Assembly: GCA_963807975.1 (NCBI GenBank)
Contig: CAWEDV010000001.1
Span: 372,001 to 436,000, forward strand
Direction of reading: 5' to 3'
DNA length: 64,000 nt
Origin: JAACFF01 sp963807975
Lineage (GTDB): Bacteria; Chloroflexota; Anaerolineae; Promineifilales; Promineifilaceae
Part shown: positions 8,990 through 17,625 of the stretch, one piece after another
Numbering within the stretch: the stretch's first letter is position 1
Layout: every line of letters starts with the position of its first letter
Position numbers and translations under genes: made by a program
The notes under the pieces: generated by a model
Told to the model about the DNA's origin: nothing
What the model saw: only the letters and a program-made list of their open reading frames with translations
Databases searched by the model: none

Positions 8990-9217
8990 ATGCAGAAAAC
9001 GAGCAACCGTAGAGCGATAGCAGTTATTTTACTTCTTTTATTAGCCCTTATCATCGTCGTCGCGACGGTATCGGCAGCAGAGGTTTCCGGACTGGGAACC
9101 GCGATTGCCGCCGTTGATTCGCAAGGCCTACAAGGCATCAACAATCTGCCAATATCAGGGATTGACCATCAACCAATCAGCCCCTGGGGCATTGATGCCG
9201 TTCGCTATATTTGGTAA
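8990..9217 (+). CDS. Small exported peptide downstream of the CHAT gene
   Basis: 75 residues. The N-terminus 'MQKTSNRRAIAVILLLLLALIIVV' followed by 'ATVSAAE' is a textbook signal peptide with an A-x-A-like cleavage site. It leaves a mature peptide of about 44 residues rich in Gly, Ile and Pro and ending in 'RYIW'. GAGGGAAC lies 7 bases before the ATG. It begins 240 bases after the CHAT gene on the same strand and ends before a strong terminator, so it may belong to the same transcription unit. Not recognised as any named family. Possible roles, unproven: signal peptide of the system, or a substrate. Confidence 0.6.
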   Translation: MQKTSNRRAIAVILLLLLALIIVVATVSAAEVSGLGTAIAAVDSQGLQGINNLPISGIDHQPISPWGIDAVRYIW

Positions 9218-9386
9218 GCAACCTGGCGAATCGCCCAGCGCCAGGCCACACTGGCTGAAACGCTGATTCTTACAATTGCATACACCTAGATTTGTTGTTC
9301 GATGGGGAGCCGTGTATTAGTCGCGCCTGCAACTAATATTCCCTGCACTGGGTCGGCTTTTGGTTGAGACGACCCCTCCTTCGATT

Positions 9387-9426
9387 AGGCTCTCGCGATT
9401 CGCTCTTCGCGAGAGCCTTTAATTTT
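9387..9426 (+). terminator. Strong Rho-independent terminator of the CHAT region
   Basis: AGGCTCTCGCGA (9387-9398) and TCGCGAGAGCCT (9407-9418) form a perfect 12-bp stem with an 8-base loop. The following TTTAATTTTCTTT gives the U-rich tail on the + strand only. It lies 170 bases after the small exported peptide gene. Confidence 0.85.
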
Positions 9427-9442
9427 CTTTGCTGGGGTTTGA

Positions 9443-9838
9443 TTAAGCGGGGATAGCGCCGCGGATCCAGATCGCGGCGATGCTGGCCAGGGCCAGAAGG
9501 AACAGCAGCAAGGAGCTAGTACGCAGGAAACGCGACTGCGTCTTTTTCCTGGCCCACAAGGCAACCAAGCCAAGAAACAGCAGCAGCATGAGTGAAGCGC
9601 AGAAAAAGTATAAGCCCAACATATCACCCATAAACTGACTGATAGCTGCGGCCTCTGCCACCGCCTCAACTGAGGTATATAGACCAGATTGTATGCGCAG
9701 AAGCTGGCTAACGATCAGCAGCGCTAGGCAGCCGCCGATCAACAACGATAGCAAGGCAGCCAGGACGGTGGGCCACAGCGAACGCTGGCGAGAAAAGGCG
9801 TCTGGTTTTTTCCGCTTTTCTGTAGGTTGAACTTTCAT
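9443..9838 (-). CDS. Small integral membrane protein, function unknown
   Basis: 131 residues with a charged N-terminus followed by three hydrophobic segments: 'VLAALLSLLIGGCLALLIVSQLL', 'LGLYFFCASLMLLLFLGLVALW', and 'LLLFLLALASIAAIWIRG'. A basic stretch 'ARKKTQSR' separates helices two and three. GGGAG sits 6 bases before the ATG. I recognise no family. It converges on the preceding terminator and is not obviously in an operon. Confidence 0.6.
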   Translation of the reverse strand: MKVQPTEKRKKPDAFSRQRSLWPTVLAALLSLLIGGCLALLIVSQLLRIQSGLYTSVEAVAEAAAISQFMGDMLGLYFFCASLMLLLFLGLVALWARKKTQSRFLRTSSLLLFLLALASIAAIWIRGAIPA

Positions 9839-9859
9839 ATCAATCTCCCGGGACGCAGC

Positions 9860-10011
9860 TAACAGTGAACAGTTATCTGTGAACAGATGTCAGTAATCAG
9901 TGAATAAAATGGATTGCGATACGGGAAACCGGTACGACTCGACTCTATTTTACATAATATTGGCGATAAGGTCAACAGGGGATGGCTGCTCGCAGGTTAC
10001 AAAGTTACAGG
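9860..10011. repeat. Degenerate CAGT/AACAGT short-repeat stretch
   Basis: 9860-9906 consists of short words of the type AACAGTGAACAGT, TATCTGTGAACAGAT and CAGTAATCAGTGAA. 9990-10011 adds GGTTACAAAGTTACAGG. Similar stretches occur near 11125, 16490-16550, 18810-18855 and inside a gene at 33001-33040. They look like a dispersed low-complexity element rather than a coding sequence. Confidence 0.45.
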
Positions 10012-10056
10012 TGACTCGCTTTCACTGATCACTATTTACGGATCACTTCTAACGGC

Positions 10057-11037
10057 TCACTCCGCCAACGACTGGTTCTCTAAAATATTGATCGTCCCCG
10101 CCCCACCCAGTTCAGTGACGGTGAGGAAACGGCCGTCGTGAGAGAGGTATACGGAACCTAGATTCATGGGAATAGGATGCTGCTGCCAACTCTGCCCGCC
10201 GTCCGTAGTGTGCAGCGAATGGAGGCTGGCATTGCCCTGTCCGGCCAGGGCAAGGATCATGATCCCGTTTTGGGCATCCTGGAAGTGCATCGAGACCGGC
10301 GGACGGCCGTCCATATTGGCGATCCGCATTTCATCGGAAATCAATTCGATATCGTTCGACGTCCAGCTTTCCCCGCTATTATTAGTTGTGAAGAACGTGC
10401 CATCATAAGTGAGAACGTAACCATCGACAGGTGACCGCCGGGAGACCGCTGCAATATCGCCCATGGTGTAATCTTTTTCCACTTCCAGCCAGCGCAAGGC
10501 GCCATCATCCGTTGCAGCCAGGTTCCAATCGAAGGAGCTCCAGCCATGCTGATCGTCGGCAAAGCTGAGGATGCGGCAGCCTTCGTAGGGAGAGTACATC
10601 TGGGAAAGTGAGCGCCCGCCATCTTTGCTGGTAAAGACACCGAAGGAGTTGCAAAGCCAGATGGAACGGCCGTCGACGATATCCACGCTGTCCGGACAGA
10701 ATTTACCCATCACCGGTCTGGTCCAAGTCTGGCCACCATCCACGGTAAAAGACGGTTGAATATTCTCGCCGCAGTCGGTCACGCCTAGAAGCTCATTCTG
10801 AAAAGCGGCATATCGAGGCTTGTGCTCCGGCTGTAAAGTTTTAATCAGCTTCCACTGCTGCTCAGGCATGGCCGGTGGGGTCGACGTAACCACTGGGGCC
10901 AGTCCGACTTCTTCTGCCGTCGCCGAGGGCATGGCCTGCACCCCAGTTGATTGCTCTTGTTCACCGGTCGTTGGCTGGCAGGCCACGGCCATAAGCAACA
11001 AAAACAGAATCAAAAATGTGACGAAATTGCGCTTCAT
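10057..11037 (-). CDS. Lipoprotein with BNR/Ycf48-like beta-propeller repeats
   Basis: 326 residues. A signal peptide ends in lipobox 'LMAVAC' (Cys20). At least four blades carry the Asp-box-like pattern S/T-x-D-x-G-x-(T/S)-W: 'TVDGGQTW', 'TSKDGGRS', 'TTNNSGESW', 'TTDGGQSW'. These repeats are typical of sialidase-like and Ycf48/HCF136-like propellers, which usually bind glycans or proteins at the cell surface. No catalytic residues can be assigned, so enzymatic activity is not claimed. The ATG at 11037 is preferred over the TTG at 11043 because GGTAGG precedes it. Confidence 0.75.
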   Translation of the reverse strand: MKRNFVTFLILFLLLMAVACQPTTGEQEQSTGVQAMPSATAEEVGLAPVVTSTPPAMPEQQWKLIKTLQPEHKPRYAAFQNELLGVTDCGENIQPSFTVDGGQTWTRPVMGKFCPDSVDIVDGRSIWLCNSFGVFTSKDGGRSLSQMYSPYEGCRILSFADDQHGWSSFDWNLAATDDGALRWLEVEKDYTMGDIAAVSRRSPVDGYVLTYDGTFFTTNNSGESWTSNDIELISDEMRIANMDGRPPVSMHFQDAQNGIMILALAGQGNASLHSLHTTDGGQSWQQHPIPMNLGSVYLSHDGRFLTVTELGGAGTINILENQSLAE

Positions 11038-11229
11038 GGCCAACCTACCTTTTGCTTGCGAAACGGCCGTATGCGGGCCGCGAGACGAGCATAGGTTACC
11101 ATAAAGTTATAAGGGGCGGCAACAATCAACAGTCAACAAAAACCGGAAAACGAATAATCAAAAGGAGGGTGGCGGCGTTTTAGTTACAGGGTATGGGCTA
11201 CAACTTCTGATTCTGGGTGACGGGTCACC

Positions 11230-12195
11230 TTACTTCTTACTTTTACTTCTTACCGCCTTCTGCCGTGCCAGCTGCACCGCGCCCCAGGTGGCGGCGGAGT
11301 GGCCTGGAGGCAGGGCGAGGACCATGTCCGTGCTGAGCATCATGCGGACAAGGGGTGATTGGCGGCGCATGGCCCTGATTGCGGCATGGATGGGGTCAAG
11401 GAAGGCGGCGCCGGCGGAGGATACGCCGCCGCCAAAGACAACGACCTCTACGTCGACCATATTGACGATCATATAAGCGGCGCGAGCCAGCATTTGGCCG
11501 GTACGTTCGACGACAAGGATCGCGTCTGTCTGTCCCTGGCTGGCCAGTTCATAAACTTCTTTGGCCGTAGGCGCCTGGTCGGCAAGCGCGGGCGCTTTTT
11601 CACGGAAACGGCGGGCGATAGCGGGCCCGGAGGCATACGCTTCCAGGCAGCCGTGCATACCACAGGCGCAGAGCGGGCCATCAGACTCGATCGGCACATG
11701 CCCGATTTCCACGGCCATGCCCGTCGCTCCGCGATAGAGCTGTTTGTCGAGCATCACCCCAGCAGAGATGCCAGTGCCAATGCTGATATAGGCCATATAG
11801 CGAACATCCCGCAGTTGGGAAAGCCAGGCATAGGCGCCCAGGGTTGCCGCGCGCACATCGTTCTCCATCACCACGGGAACAGCAAAGGCGGCGGATAGTT
11901 CAGGGCCAAGTGCATAAGATTCGATATTCAGATTAACGGCCGTATGCACAAATCCGGTCTCAGGCACAACCCGGCCCGGGCTGCCCGCCCCAATGGCGGC
12001 GATCTGCGCTCTTGATAGACCCGCCTTGTCCAGCGCCTGCTCGATAGCGGCGACGATGCCGGCTACAAGCTGCTTCGAGCTACTCGTCTGTGTGGGGGCC
12101 AAGGCTCGCGCCAGTACCGTTTGGTCCTGGTTGGCGACGAGGACGGCCGTTTTTGTGCCCCCGATATCAAGCCCGATATAGATAGGTTCGCGCAT
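11230..12195 (-). CDS. ROK-family sugar kinase (glucokinase-like)
   Basis: 321 residues. The N-terminal phosphate loop 'IGLDIGGTKTAVLV' and the ROK zinc motif 'CACGMHGCLEAYASG' identify the family. 'MENDVRAATLGAYAW' contains the catalytic Asp, and 'EIGHVPI' the conserved His. There is no N-terminal helix-turn-helix, so it is a kinase and not a NagC/XylR-type repressor. Probable reaction: ATP-dependent phosphorylation of glucose or a related hexose in the cytoplasm. AAGG lies 5 bases before the ATG. It is transcribed divergently from the membrane protein at 12447. Confidence 0.9.
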   Translation of the reverse strand: MREPIYIGLDIGGTKTAVLVANQDQTVLARALAPTQTSSSKQLVAGIVAAIEQALDKAGLSRAQIAAIGAGSPGRVVPETGFVHTAVNLNIESYALGPELSAAFAVPVVMENDVRAATLGAYAWLSQLRDVRYMAYISIGTGISAGVMLDKQLYRGATGMAVEIGHVPIESDGPLCACGMHGCLEAYASGPAIARRFREKAPALADQAPTAKEVYELASQGQTDAILVVERTGQMLARAAYMIVNMVDVEVVVFGGGVSSAGAAFLDPIHAAIRAMRRQSPLVRMMLSTDMVLALPPGHSAATWGAVQLARQKAVRSKSKK

Positions 12196-12446
12196 ACTGC
12201 CTTACTTTGTAAGTTCACTTTACTTACTTAAGAAAGTATAATGGAGTGAGACAAGAATGTCAAATGAAACAGCACAGAGACTGCGCATGAAAAAAGGCGT
12301 TTCACGGAGATGCACAGAGAAAGAGCGGTACGCTGCCCCACGCACAATATCGCATATCGATGCCATAAATGCACACAATCTTTATGCTATACTACGGCAA
12401 AGAGAACGTGGAGGCAGCTGTAATTATTCATTAGATGGAGGCTGTG

Positions 12447-13580
12447 ATGGATGGGAGTGGGGATCTGGTGATTTTTTGGCTGATCGTGGCCCTGCGGGTG
12501 CTCGTCCCCCTGACGATTCCCCGCTTTCCGCTGCCGGGCATCGTCGCCGCCCTGGTCTTGGACGCCATCGACCAAACCTTGTTTCAATCATTGACCAATC
12601 TGCAGTTAGACGGCTACCAGGGCTATGATAAGGCGCTGGATATTTACTACCTGGCCATCGCCTATGTGTCCACACTGCGCAACTGGATGAACCAGTGGGC
12701 TTTTCGCATCAGCCGCTTTCTATTTTATTACCGCTTAGTGGGCGTCGTCCTCTTTGAGATTTTTCAACTGCGCTGGCTGCTGCTCCTTTTCCCCAATGTC
12801 TTTGAATATTTCTTCATTTTTTATGAGGTGGTGCGCCTGCGTTGGAATCCGCAGCGCCTGTCCCCGCGATCACTGTTTGGCGCCGCTGCCTTGATCTGGA
12901 TCGTGATCAAACTGCCCCAGGAATATTGGATCCACATCGCACAGTTAGATGTAACCGACATCGTGAAGGAGAATTTGTTGGGGTATGAGGCCGCGGCTGA
13001 TTGGGCAGAGATCATCTCAGCCCGGGCCGGGCTGTTTCTGGTCGTCATTCTGGGATTGGCACTGCTTATCTATTTACTTTGGCGCTGGTTACGGCCGAAA
13101 CTTCCGCCAGCCGATTGGTCGCTTTCCTTTGAGCCTGACGCCCACCTGGAGCATATACCCGAACAGCGGCTGCAAAGCACCTGGCGGGCGCTAGCTGAGC
13201 GTTTCTTTGACCGCGAACTGCTGGAAAAGACAGCCTTGGTCTCGCTGCTGGTGATTATCTTCGCCCAGATCCTGCCTGGTATTCGCTCCACCAATATCGA
13301 ATTGGCGCTGGCCATGGGAGCGGTAATCCTGGTCAACACGGTGGTCAGCGAGGCTTTGGTAAGGCGCGGGGTAAGCTGGCCCCATGCGCTCCGTCAGGGG
13401 CTGGTCATGGTCGCCGTCAATTTGCCGGTCATGATCATCATTTCCCTGCTGCGCTACGGCACCATCCCCCTGCTGGCCTTCAACAATATCGTCGTCTTTA
13501 TTTTGCTCTTGAGCCTGATCATCACCCTTTATGATCGCTACCGGCCGCTCTATCTGATTCGCTTTGTAGAAGGTTATTAA
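12447..13580 (+). CDS. Polytopic membrane protein, function unknown
   Basis: 377 residues with roughly eight hydrophobic segments, including 'LVIFWLIVALRVLVPLTIPRF', 'FFIFYEVV', 'LFLVVILGLALLIYLLW', 'LALAMGAVILVNTVV' and 'NIVVFILLLSLIITLY'. A soluble loop lies between about residues 205 and 255. ATG 12447 is chosen because GGAGG is 5 bases upstream; the upstream ATG at 12435 has no ribosome site. I do not recognise the family. A TATACT box near 12390 may be the promoter. No neighbouring gene suggests its role. Confidence 0.75.
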   Translation: MDGSGDLVIFWLIVALRVLVPLTIPRFPLPGIVAALVLDAIDQTLFQSLTNLQLDGYQGYDKALDIYYLAIAYVSTLRNWMNQWAFRISRFLFYYRLVGVVLFEIFQLRWLLLLFPNVFEYFFIFYEVVRLRWNPQRLSPRSLFGAAALIWIVIKLPQEYWIHIAQLDVTDIVKENLLGYEAAADWAEIISARAGLFLVVILGLALLIYLLWRWLRPKLPPADWSLSFEPDAHLEHIPEQRLQSTWRALAERFFDRELLEKTALVSLLVIIFAQILPGIRSTNIELALAMGAVILVNTVVSEALVRRGVSWPHALRQGLVMVAVNLPVMIIISLLRYGTIPLLAFNNIVVFILLLSLIITLYDRYRPLYLIRFVEGY

Positions 13581-13620
13581 CTAGACAGTAACAATTCATT
13601 GAAGCTGACTTGCTGTTTAA

Positions 13621-14523
13621 CTATTCTTCACTGAAATAATCGCTATCGATGCGCTTTATTTCATAGGAGGCAAATGGGTTAACGCCTATGTTGAAATCGA
13701 TCATAAGTTGAGCAAGAAGCTTACCATCGATCAGCACGATCTTTGTATCGATTGCTTGCGCAAACTCAATCGCTCCTTTTGTAAATCTTGACGTTGTAAT
13801 AAAGATCCCTTTCCGCGCTCGCTGCCCTTGCAGAGCACCTGCAAACTTCTGAATTTCAGGCCTACTGATAGAAGATGCATCCCATCTCTTCGCCTGAATA
13901 TAGACTATATCCAATCCCAAGCGATCCTCCTTAATGATTCCATCAATTCCACCGTCGCCGCTTTTGCCGATAGCTTGTCCGGCATCTTTGCGAGTACCAC
14001 CATAGCCCATTTTCACGATCAGATCGACAACCAGTTGTTCAAAGAAATCCGGGGAGCATCTAATAACAGTTTCCAAAAGCTCTTTGGCCAGCTCTTTCTG
14101 TAATTGCGAAAACAAAGCCTCGATGCGCTCTTCTGGCGTATCTTCGGGATCGACAACAATAGGCGGGTCTGTTGCATTCCCTGGACTCTGAAAATCGACG
14201 AATTCAGGAAACTGTCTCAGAAACCGATTATCAATTTTCTCCGGCCTATTATCAAGCACAGATAGACCTCGATCTGTAATCTTGAAGTAGGCTCTCCTTG
14301 TAGAATGAAGCAACCCTGCCTTCTTCAAATAAGTACGTGCCCAACCTACTCGATTGTCAAAAGTCGCCTGGCGTCCGCTTGGTAACATCACTTCTCGATC
14401 GCTTTCCGAAAGCTTGAACTCACCAGCCAAGAATTCGATAGTTTCGCGAAGGGAATGCTCACCACCGTCTCCTGCATATTTCAAAAGCGGTAGCATGATT
14501 GACTGATAATCTGGAATAGCCAT
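13621..14523 (-). CDS. mrr: Mrr-type restriction endonuclease
   Basis: 300 residues. The N-terminal winged-helix Mrr_N domain ('SIMLPLLKYAGDGGEHSLRE ... LSESDREVMLPSGRQ ... VGWARTYLKKAGLL') is followed by a Mrr_cat nuclease domain. Its PD-(D/E)xK-type core is visible as 'GKSGDGGIDGII', then 'YIQAKRW' (D...QxK). Members cut methylated or otherwise modified DNA without a partner methylase. ATG 14523 has GGAGGA about 13 bases upstream; the frame continues 27 codons further without support. It is isolated, with no methylase alongside, consistent with a type IV-like enzyme. Confidence 0.9.
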   Translation of the reverse strand: MAIPDYQSIMLPLLKYAGDGGEHSLRETIEFLAGEFKLSESDREVMLPSGRQATFDNRVGWARTYLKKAGLLHSTRRAYFKITDRGLSVLDNRPEKIDNRFLRQFPEFVDFQSPGNATDPPIVVDPEDTPEERIEALFSQLQKELAKELLETVIRCSPDFFEQLVVDLIVKMGYGGTRKDAGQAIGKSGDGGIDGIIKEDRLGLDIVYIQAKRWDASSISRPEIQKFAGALQGQRARKGIFITTSRFTKGAIEFAQAIDTKIVLIDGKLLAQLMIDFNIGVNPFASYEIKRIDSDYFSEE

Positions 14524-14718
14524 AACTGATTTCTGTCCTCCGATGAGATGATACCACAAACCTGCTCCAGCATTATGGCCAGGGTACGGATTTTTCTGAC
14601 CCAAACGTGGATCGATAGATAGCCAAAGAGGTTTCTTGGCGCGCCCTGCGGACGATGTTTGGAAACTCGACTACGAAATCTGAGGTGTGGTAACTCCGGC
14701 TACGAGATTGGGTGGCTA

Positions 14719-16452
14719 TCAGCGGCAGATGAGCATAGGGTCGGGGAATTCGAGCAGAACGCGCACGGCCGAGCTGCCGAGAGTGAGATTGCGCAGGGAG
14801 CGGAAGCTGAAGCCGCCCATGACCAAGTAATTGCATTTGTACTCGGCGGCCGTATCGAGCACAAGCTGCGCGATATCCCCTTCGCACAGGACATAGTTGA
14901 CATCTTTCAAGCCGTGCTGCTGCAGGTAACTGTGCGCCCGTTCCATGGCCACAGCGCTGGTATACTGCGTTTGCACGGTGACAACGGTCAGGTCCTTTTT
15001 CCAACGCGAGGTCAAGTACGTGGCGATGAAAAGCGCTTCATCCGACTTAGGGCTGCCATCATAGGCTAGGATCAGGTGGGATAGCTCAGACTGTGTGCCA
15101 TCGGGCGTGACTTGAATCGGCCGTGGACAATGCTCCACCAACGCCTTCATCTCCGGACTGGCCTGCTCCAGTACAACGGACCCTTTAGGACGCGTGCCCC
15201 GAGCCACGACCAGGTCCACCCAGGCCGCACGTCGGTTGATAAGTTCCACCGCTTTGTTGCCCACCTCAACGGCAAACTCACCTTCCAGATCTTTGTCGCG
15301 GATGGCATCCATAAAACGTTCGCGCATCCTGCGCATCTTGCGGCTGTCAACCTTTGACTGCTTGCCAACAACATGCAGGCCCAACAGATGATCATCAGTG
15401 GAATCGTGATCCAGATAATGTTGAAATACCTGCCAGTTTTCCTCTGATCCATCCAAAGGAATAAGGATATGCTTGAAGAGATGGTGATAACGATCGCGGG
15501 CCAACTGCTGCTGCCGCCAGCGGCCAAAATGAATACCGCGCTCCGGAGACACCGATCGCAAAGCACGCCGCAGAAACCCCTTTTTTTCCGGCTCCTCGGT
15601 GAACAGCTCGGTCACGCCGCTTTCGATATCCACTTTCCAGCCCAGTTCTTCTTCTAACTCGGCGCGCCGCTCACAGAGCAGGAGATACATGTCCGCTTCG
15701 GTGCGCTCAGGGAAGCTGTGCAGGACGCCCAAATCGCGGAAAATTTGCACCACTGGCAGATAGACCTGGTCATACCAGATGACGACGGCCTGGTTCCAGA
15801 GGCTGTCGTCGTCCGCTGCTTTCTGGCTGGCGGCAATCTCCAGGCAGACGGCCGTAATCTGATCGAGAAAGATCATGTAATGACCAGCGAAAGTCGCCAA
15901 AAGGTCGGCATCGGGGCGCAGCTTATCCAGATTAGTGCGTACCAGAAAGTCGGCATAGTTCGCTTTACATATAATCTCGTTGGGATCGTCATCCGCGGAG
16001 AAGGACACACGTGTTTTGACTTCGGTCACGTGGGCCGTGATCGTTTTGCTATCCAGGCGGCGGGCGATAGAGACGCGATGGTTGCCATCTTGTACAAAGT
16101 AGGCGTCGCCCACCTGGTAGACATCAATTGGCGGAATGCCTACCATATCATTTACGGCTGCCCTGACACCGGCCCAGCGTTCCAGATCGGCGTCCCGTTT
16201 AGGCAGGAAGCCGCGCGTGAAATCCTTATAGCGGGCTACGCTGCCGATGATCTTGTCCAGGGGTATTTCCTGCGTACCATGTTCGATGGTTTCGCCGGTC
16301 GGTTGCAGCTGTTCGCGTATTTCTTCAAAGGGTAAAAGCCCGGCCCCTTCCCCGCGGAATCGCTCCAGCAGCTGCTGCATAACAGCCTGCTGTCGGGCAT
16401 TTTGAAAGTCACGCAGAGCGCGCTCGTAGCTCGATGGGGTGTGGTGGGTCAT
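14719..16452 (-). CDS. ParB-like domain fused to two UspA domains
   Basis: 577 residues. Residues about 55-170 hold a ParB/Sbn-like fold with the box 'FVQDGNHRVSIARRL', preceded by 'EIPLDKIIGS'. A helical middle segment runs to about residue 300. Two universal-stress domains follow: the first begins 'HILIPLDGSEENW', the second 'HLILAYDGSPKSDEAL' and carries the nucleotide-binding G-x2-G-like stretch 'VMGGFSFRSLRNLTLGSSA'. UspA proteins bind ATP or other ligands under stress. The ParB-like part could bind nucleotide or act as a nuclease or kinase, as in sulfiredoxin-like folds. No ribosome site precedes the ATG; a TATAAA 5 bases upstream suggests leaderless translation. Confidence 0.8.
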   Translation of the reverse strand: MTHHTPSSYERALRDFQNARQQAVMQQLLERFRGEGAGLLPFEEIREQLQPTGETIEHGTQEIPLDKIIGSVARYKDFTRGFLPKRDADLERWAGVRAAVNDMVGIPPIDVYQVGDAYFVQDGNHRVSIARRLDSKTITAHVTEVKTRVSFSADDDPNEIICKANYADFLVRTNLDKLRPDADLLATFAGHYMIFLDQITAVCLEIAASQKAADDDSLWNQAVVIWYDQVYLPVVQIFRDLGVLHSFPERTEADMYLLLCERRAELEEELGWKVDIESGVTELFTEEPEKKGFLRRALRSVSPERGIHFGRWRQQQLARDRYHHLFKHILIPLDGSEENWQVFQHYLDHDSTDDHLLGLHVVGKQSKVDSRKMRRMRERFMDAIRDKDLEGEFAVEVGNKAVELINRRAAWVDLVVARGTRPKGSVVLEQASPEMKALVEHCPRPIQVTPDGTQSELSHLILAYDGSPKSDEALFIATYLTSRWKKDLTVVTVQTQYTSAVAMERAHSYLQQHGLKDVNYVLCEGDIAQLVLDTAAEYKCNYLVMGGFSFRSLRNLTLGSSAVRVLLEFPDPMLICR

Positions 16453-16902
16453 AATGATTTATACTTTGGGGAATGATAGCAGAAAAGGGAACAGTGGGCA
16501 GTAAAAACGGTCAACTATCAACTGACTATCGTTTACCGATAACTGCCTACTTTCTTCGACCCGGGCTGTCTTGAGGCCAATGGCGGCCTTTTGTGATTGC
16601 GGTCTCCAACTGGCACTGGCGCTGGAGCAGGGAACTCATCCCCTGTCTACTTTATAGCAGGAATGGATGGTCAACTATTAAGCCCTTTACAGCAAAACTG
16701 TATACCTAGATAATAATTATGGAATTTGTCCATAGGAGTGACGATCTACGATGAAGGCAGCCGCCTGCCAGGTCAACAGACCAAGGATGCGTAGCACGCT
16801 TCATCCACATTCAGTTGTTCTAAATACACAATTCGGAGCATTGGTAGTCCGCTGATTACGGGGTAAGATTGGCGTCTAAACCAATCATAAGGGAACCTAA
16901 AT
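16453..16902. other. Intergenic region, 450 bases
   Basis: No gene supported. 16490-16550 carries the degenerate CAGT/CAACTAT-type repeat seen elsewhere in the window. A weak hairpin AGGCC-N6-GGCCT followed by TTTT lies at 16574-16592. The last bases supply the ribosome site AAGGGAA for the gene at 16903. Confidence 0.4.
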
Positions 16903-17538
16903 ATGAACTTGATTATGATCCGCCACGGACAAAGCTATGTGAACCTCAAGGATTGGGAAGGCGGCAATATTGACGCCGGCTTGACCGATCTAGGACAGAA
17001 CCAGGCAGCCGCGCTGGCCAAATGGCTGCCTGCAAAACTACCACAAGTGGACGTCATTTTTTGCAGCACGATGATGCGTGCTCAACAAACCGCCGAACCG
17101 CTCTCTATCGCTTATAAGCTGCCCCTCATCTGTGACGACCGCCTGCGCGAGATCGGCAACAACAAGCTTGACCACACCGCCTGGCCCAGCGAAGATCTGC
17201 CGGAATACAATGATTGGTGGGCCAGCGAACGGCCGTTTACCTCTGTTACCCGCGATCGCGACCAGGGGGAGACGCTCATGCACTTCCACATTCGCGTGGG
17301 CAGCTTCATCGAGGAACTGATCGACAAATATCGCCAAAAAACGGTGGTGATCGTCTGCCACGGCGGCGTCATTGAAATCACCCATGACCATGTCTTCAAC
17401 GTCGGCCCTTGGCGCCGCTGTGAGGTCTGGACCCACAACACGGGTATCACGCGCTTTGAGCTGGTAGAACACCCTCTCCGGGAAACGTGGCGGTTGCATT
17501 ATCACAGCCGGACCGAGCACCTGGCAGCAATCGACTGA
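16903..17538 (+). CDS. Histidine phosphatase (phosphoglycerate-mutase-like) family protein
   Basis: 211 residues. The N-terminal 'LIMIRHGQSYVN' contains the phosphohistidine RHG motif, 'STMMRAQQTAEPL' the second Arg, and 'VVIVCHGGVIEI' the second catalytic His. The region 'DDRLREIGNNKLDH' supplies the usual acid donor zone. Members dephosphorylate small metabolites or proteins; the substrate cannot be assigned. GGGAA lies 8 bases before the ATG. The next gene on the same strand starts 87 bases downstream. Confidence 0.88.
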   Translation: MNLIMIRHGQSYVNLKDWEGGNIDAGLTDLGQNQAAALAKWLPAKLPQVDVIFCSTMMRAQQTAEPLSIAYKLPLICDDRLREIGNNKLDHTAWPSEDLPEYNDWWASERPFTSVTRDRDQGETLMHFHIRVGSFIEELIDKYRQKTVVIVCHGGVIEITHDHVFNVGPWRRCEVWTHNTGITRFELVEHPLRETWRLHYHSRTEHLAAID

Positions 17539-17625
17539 TGATCGATGGCGGTTTCAGGTTAGAAGGATTGAGGTGGCCTGTAACTCCTTCTTTATTTAAC
17601 CAGTGACCTCCTCACAAGGAATCTC

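Noticed and set aside
12257..12628. Plus-strand frame starting before and overlapping the membrane protein at 12447
   Set aside because: No ribosome site, unlike the GGAGG-preceded start at 12447, and the overlapping portion lacks protein-like patterns.
15718..16335. Plus-strand frame opposite the ParB-like/UspA gene
   Set aside because: Mirror of a gene with clear domain motifs; no ribosome site or family.
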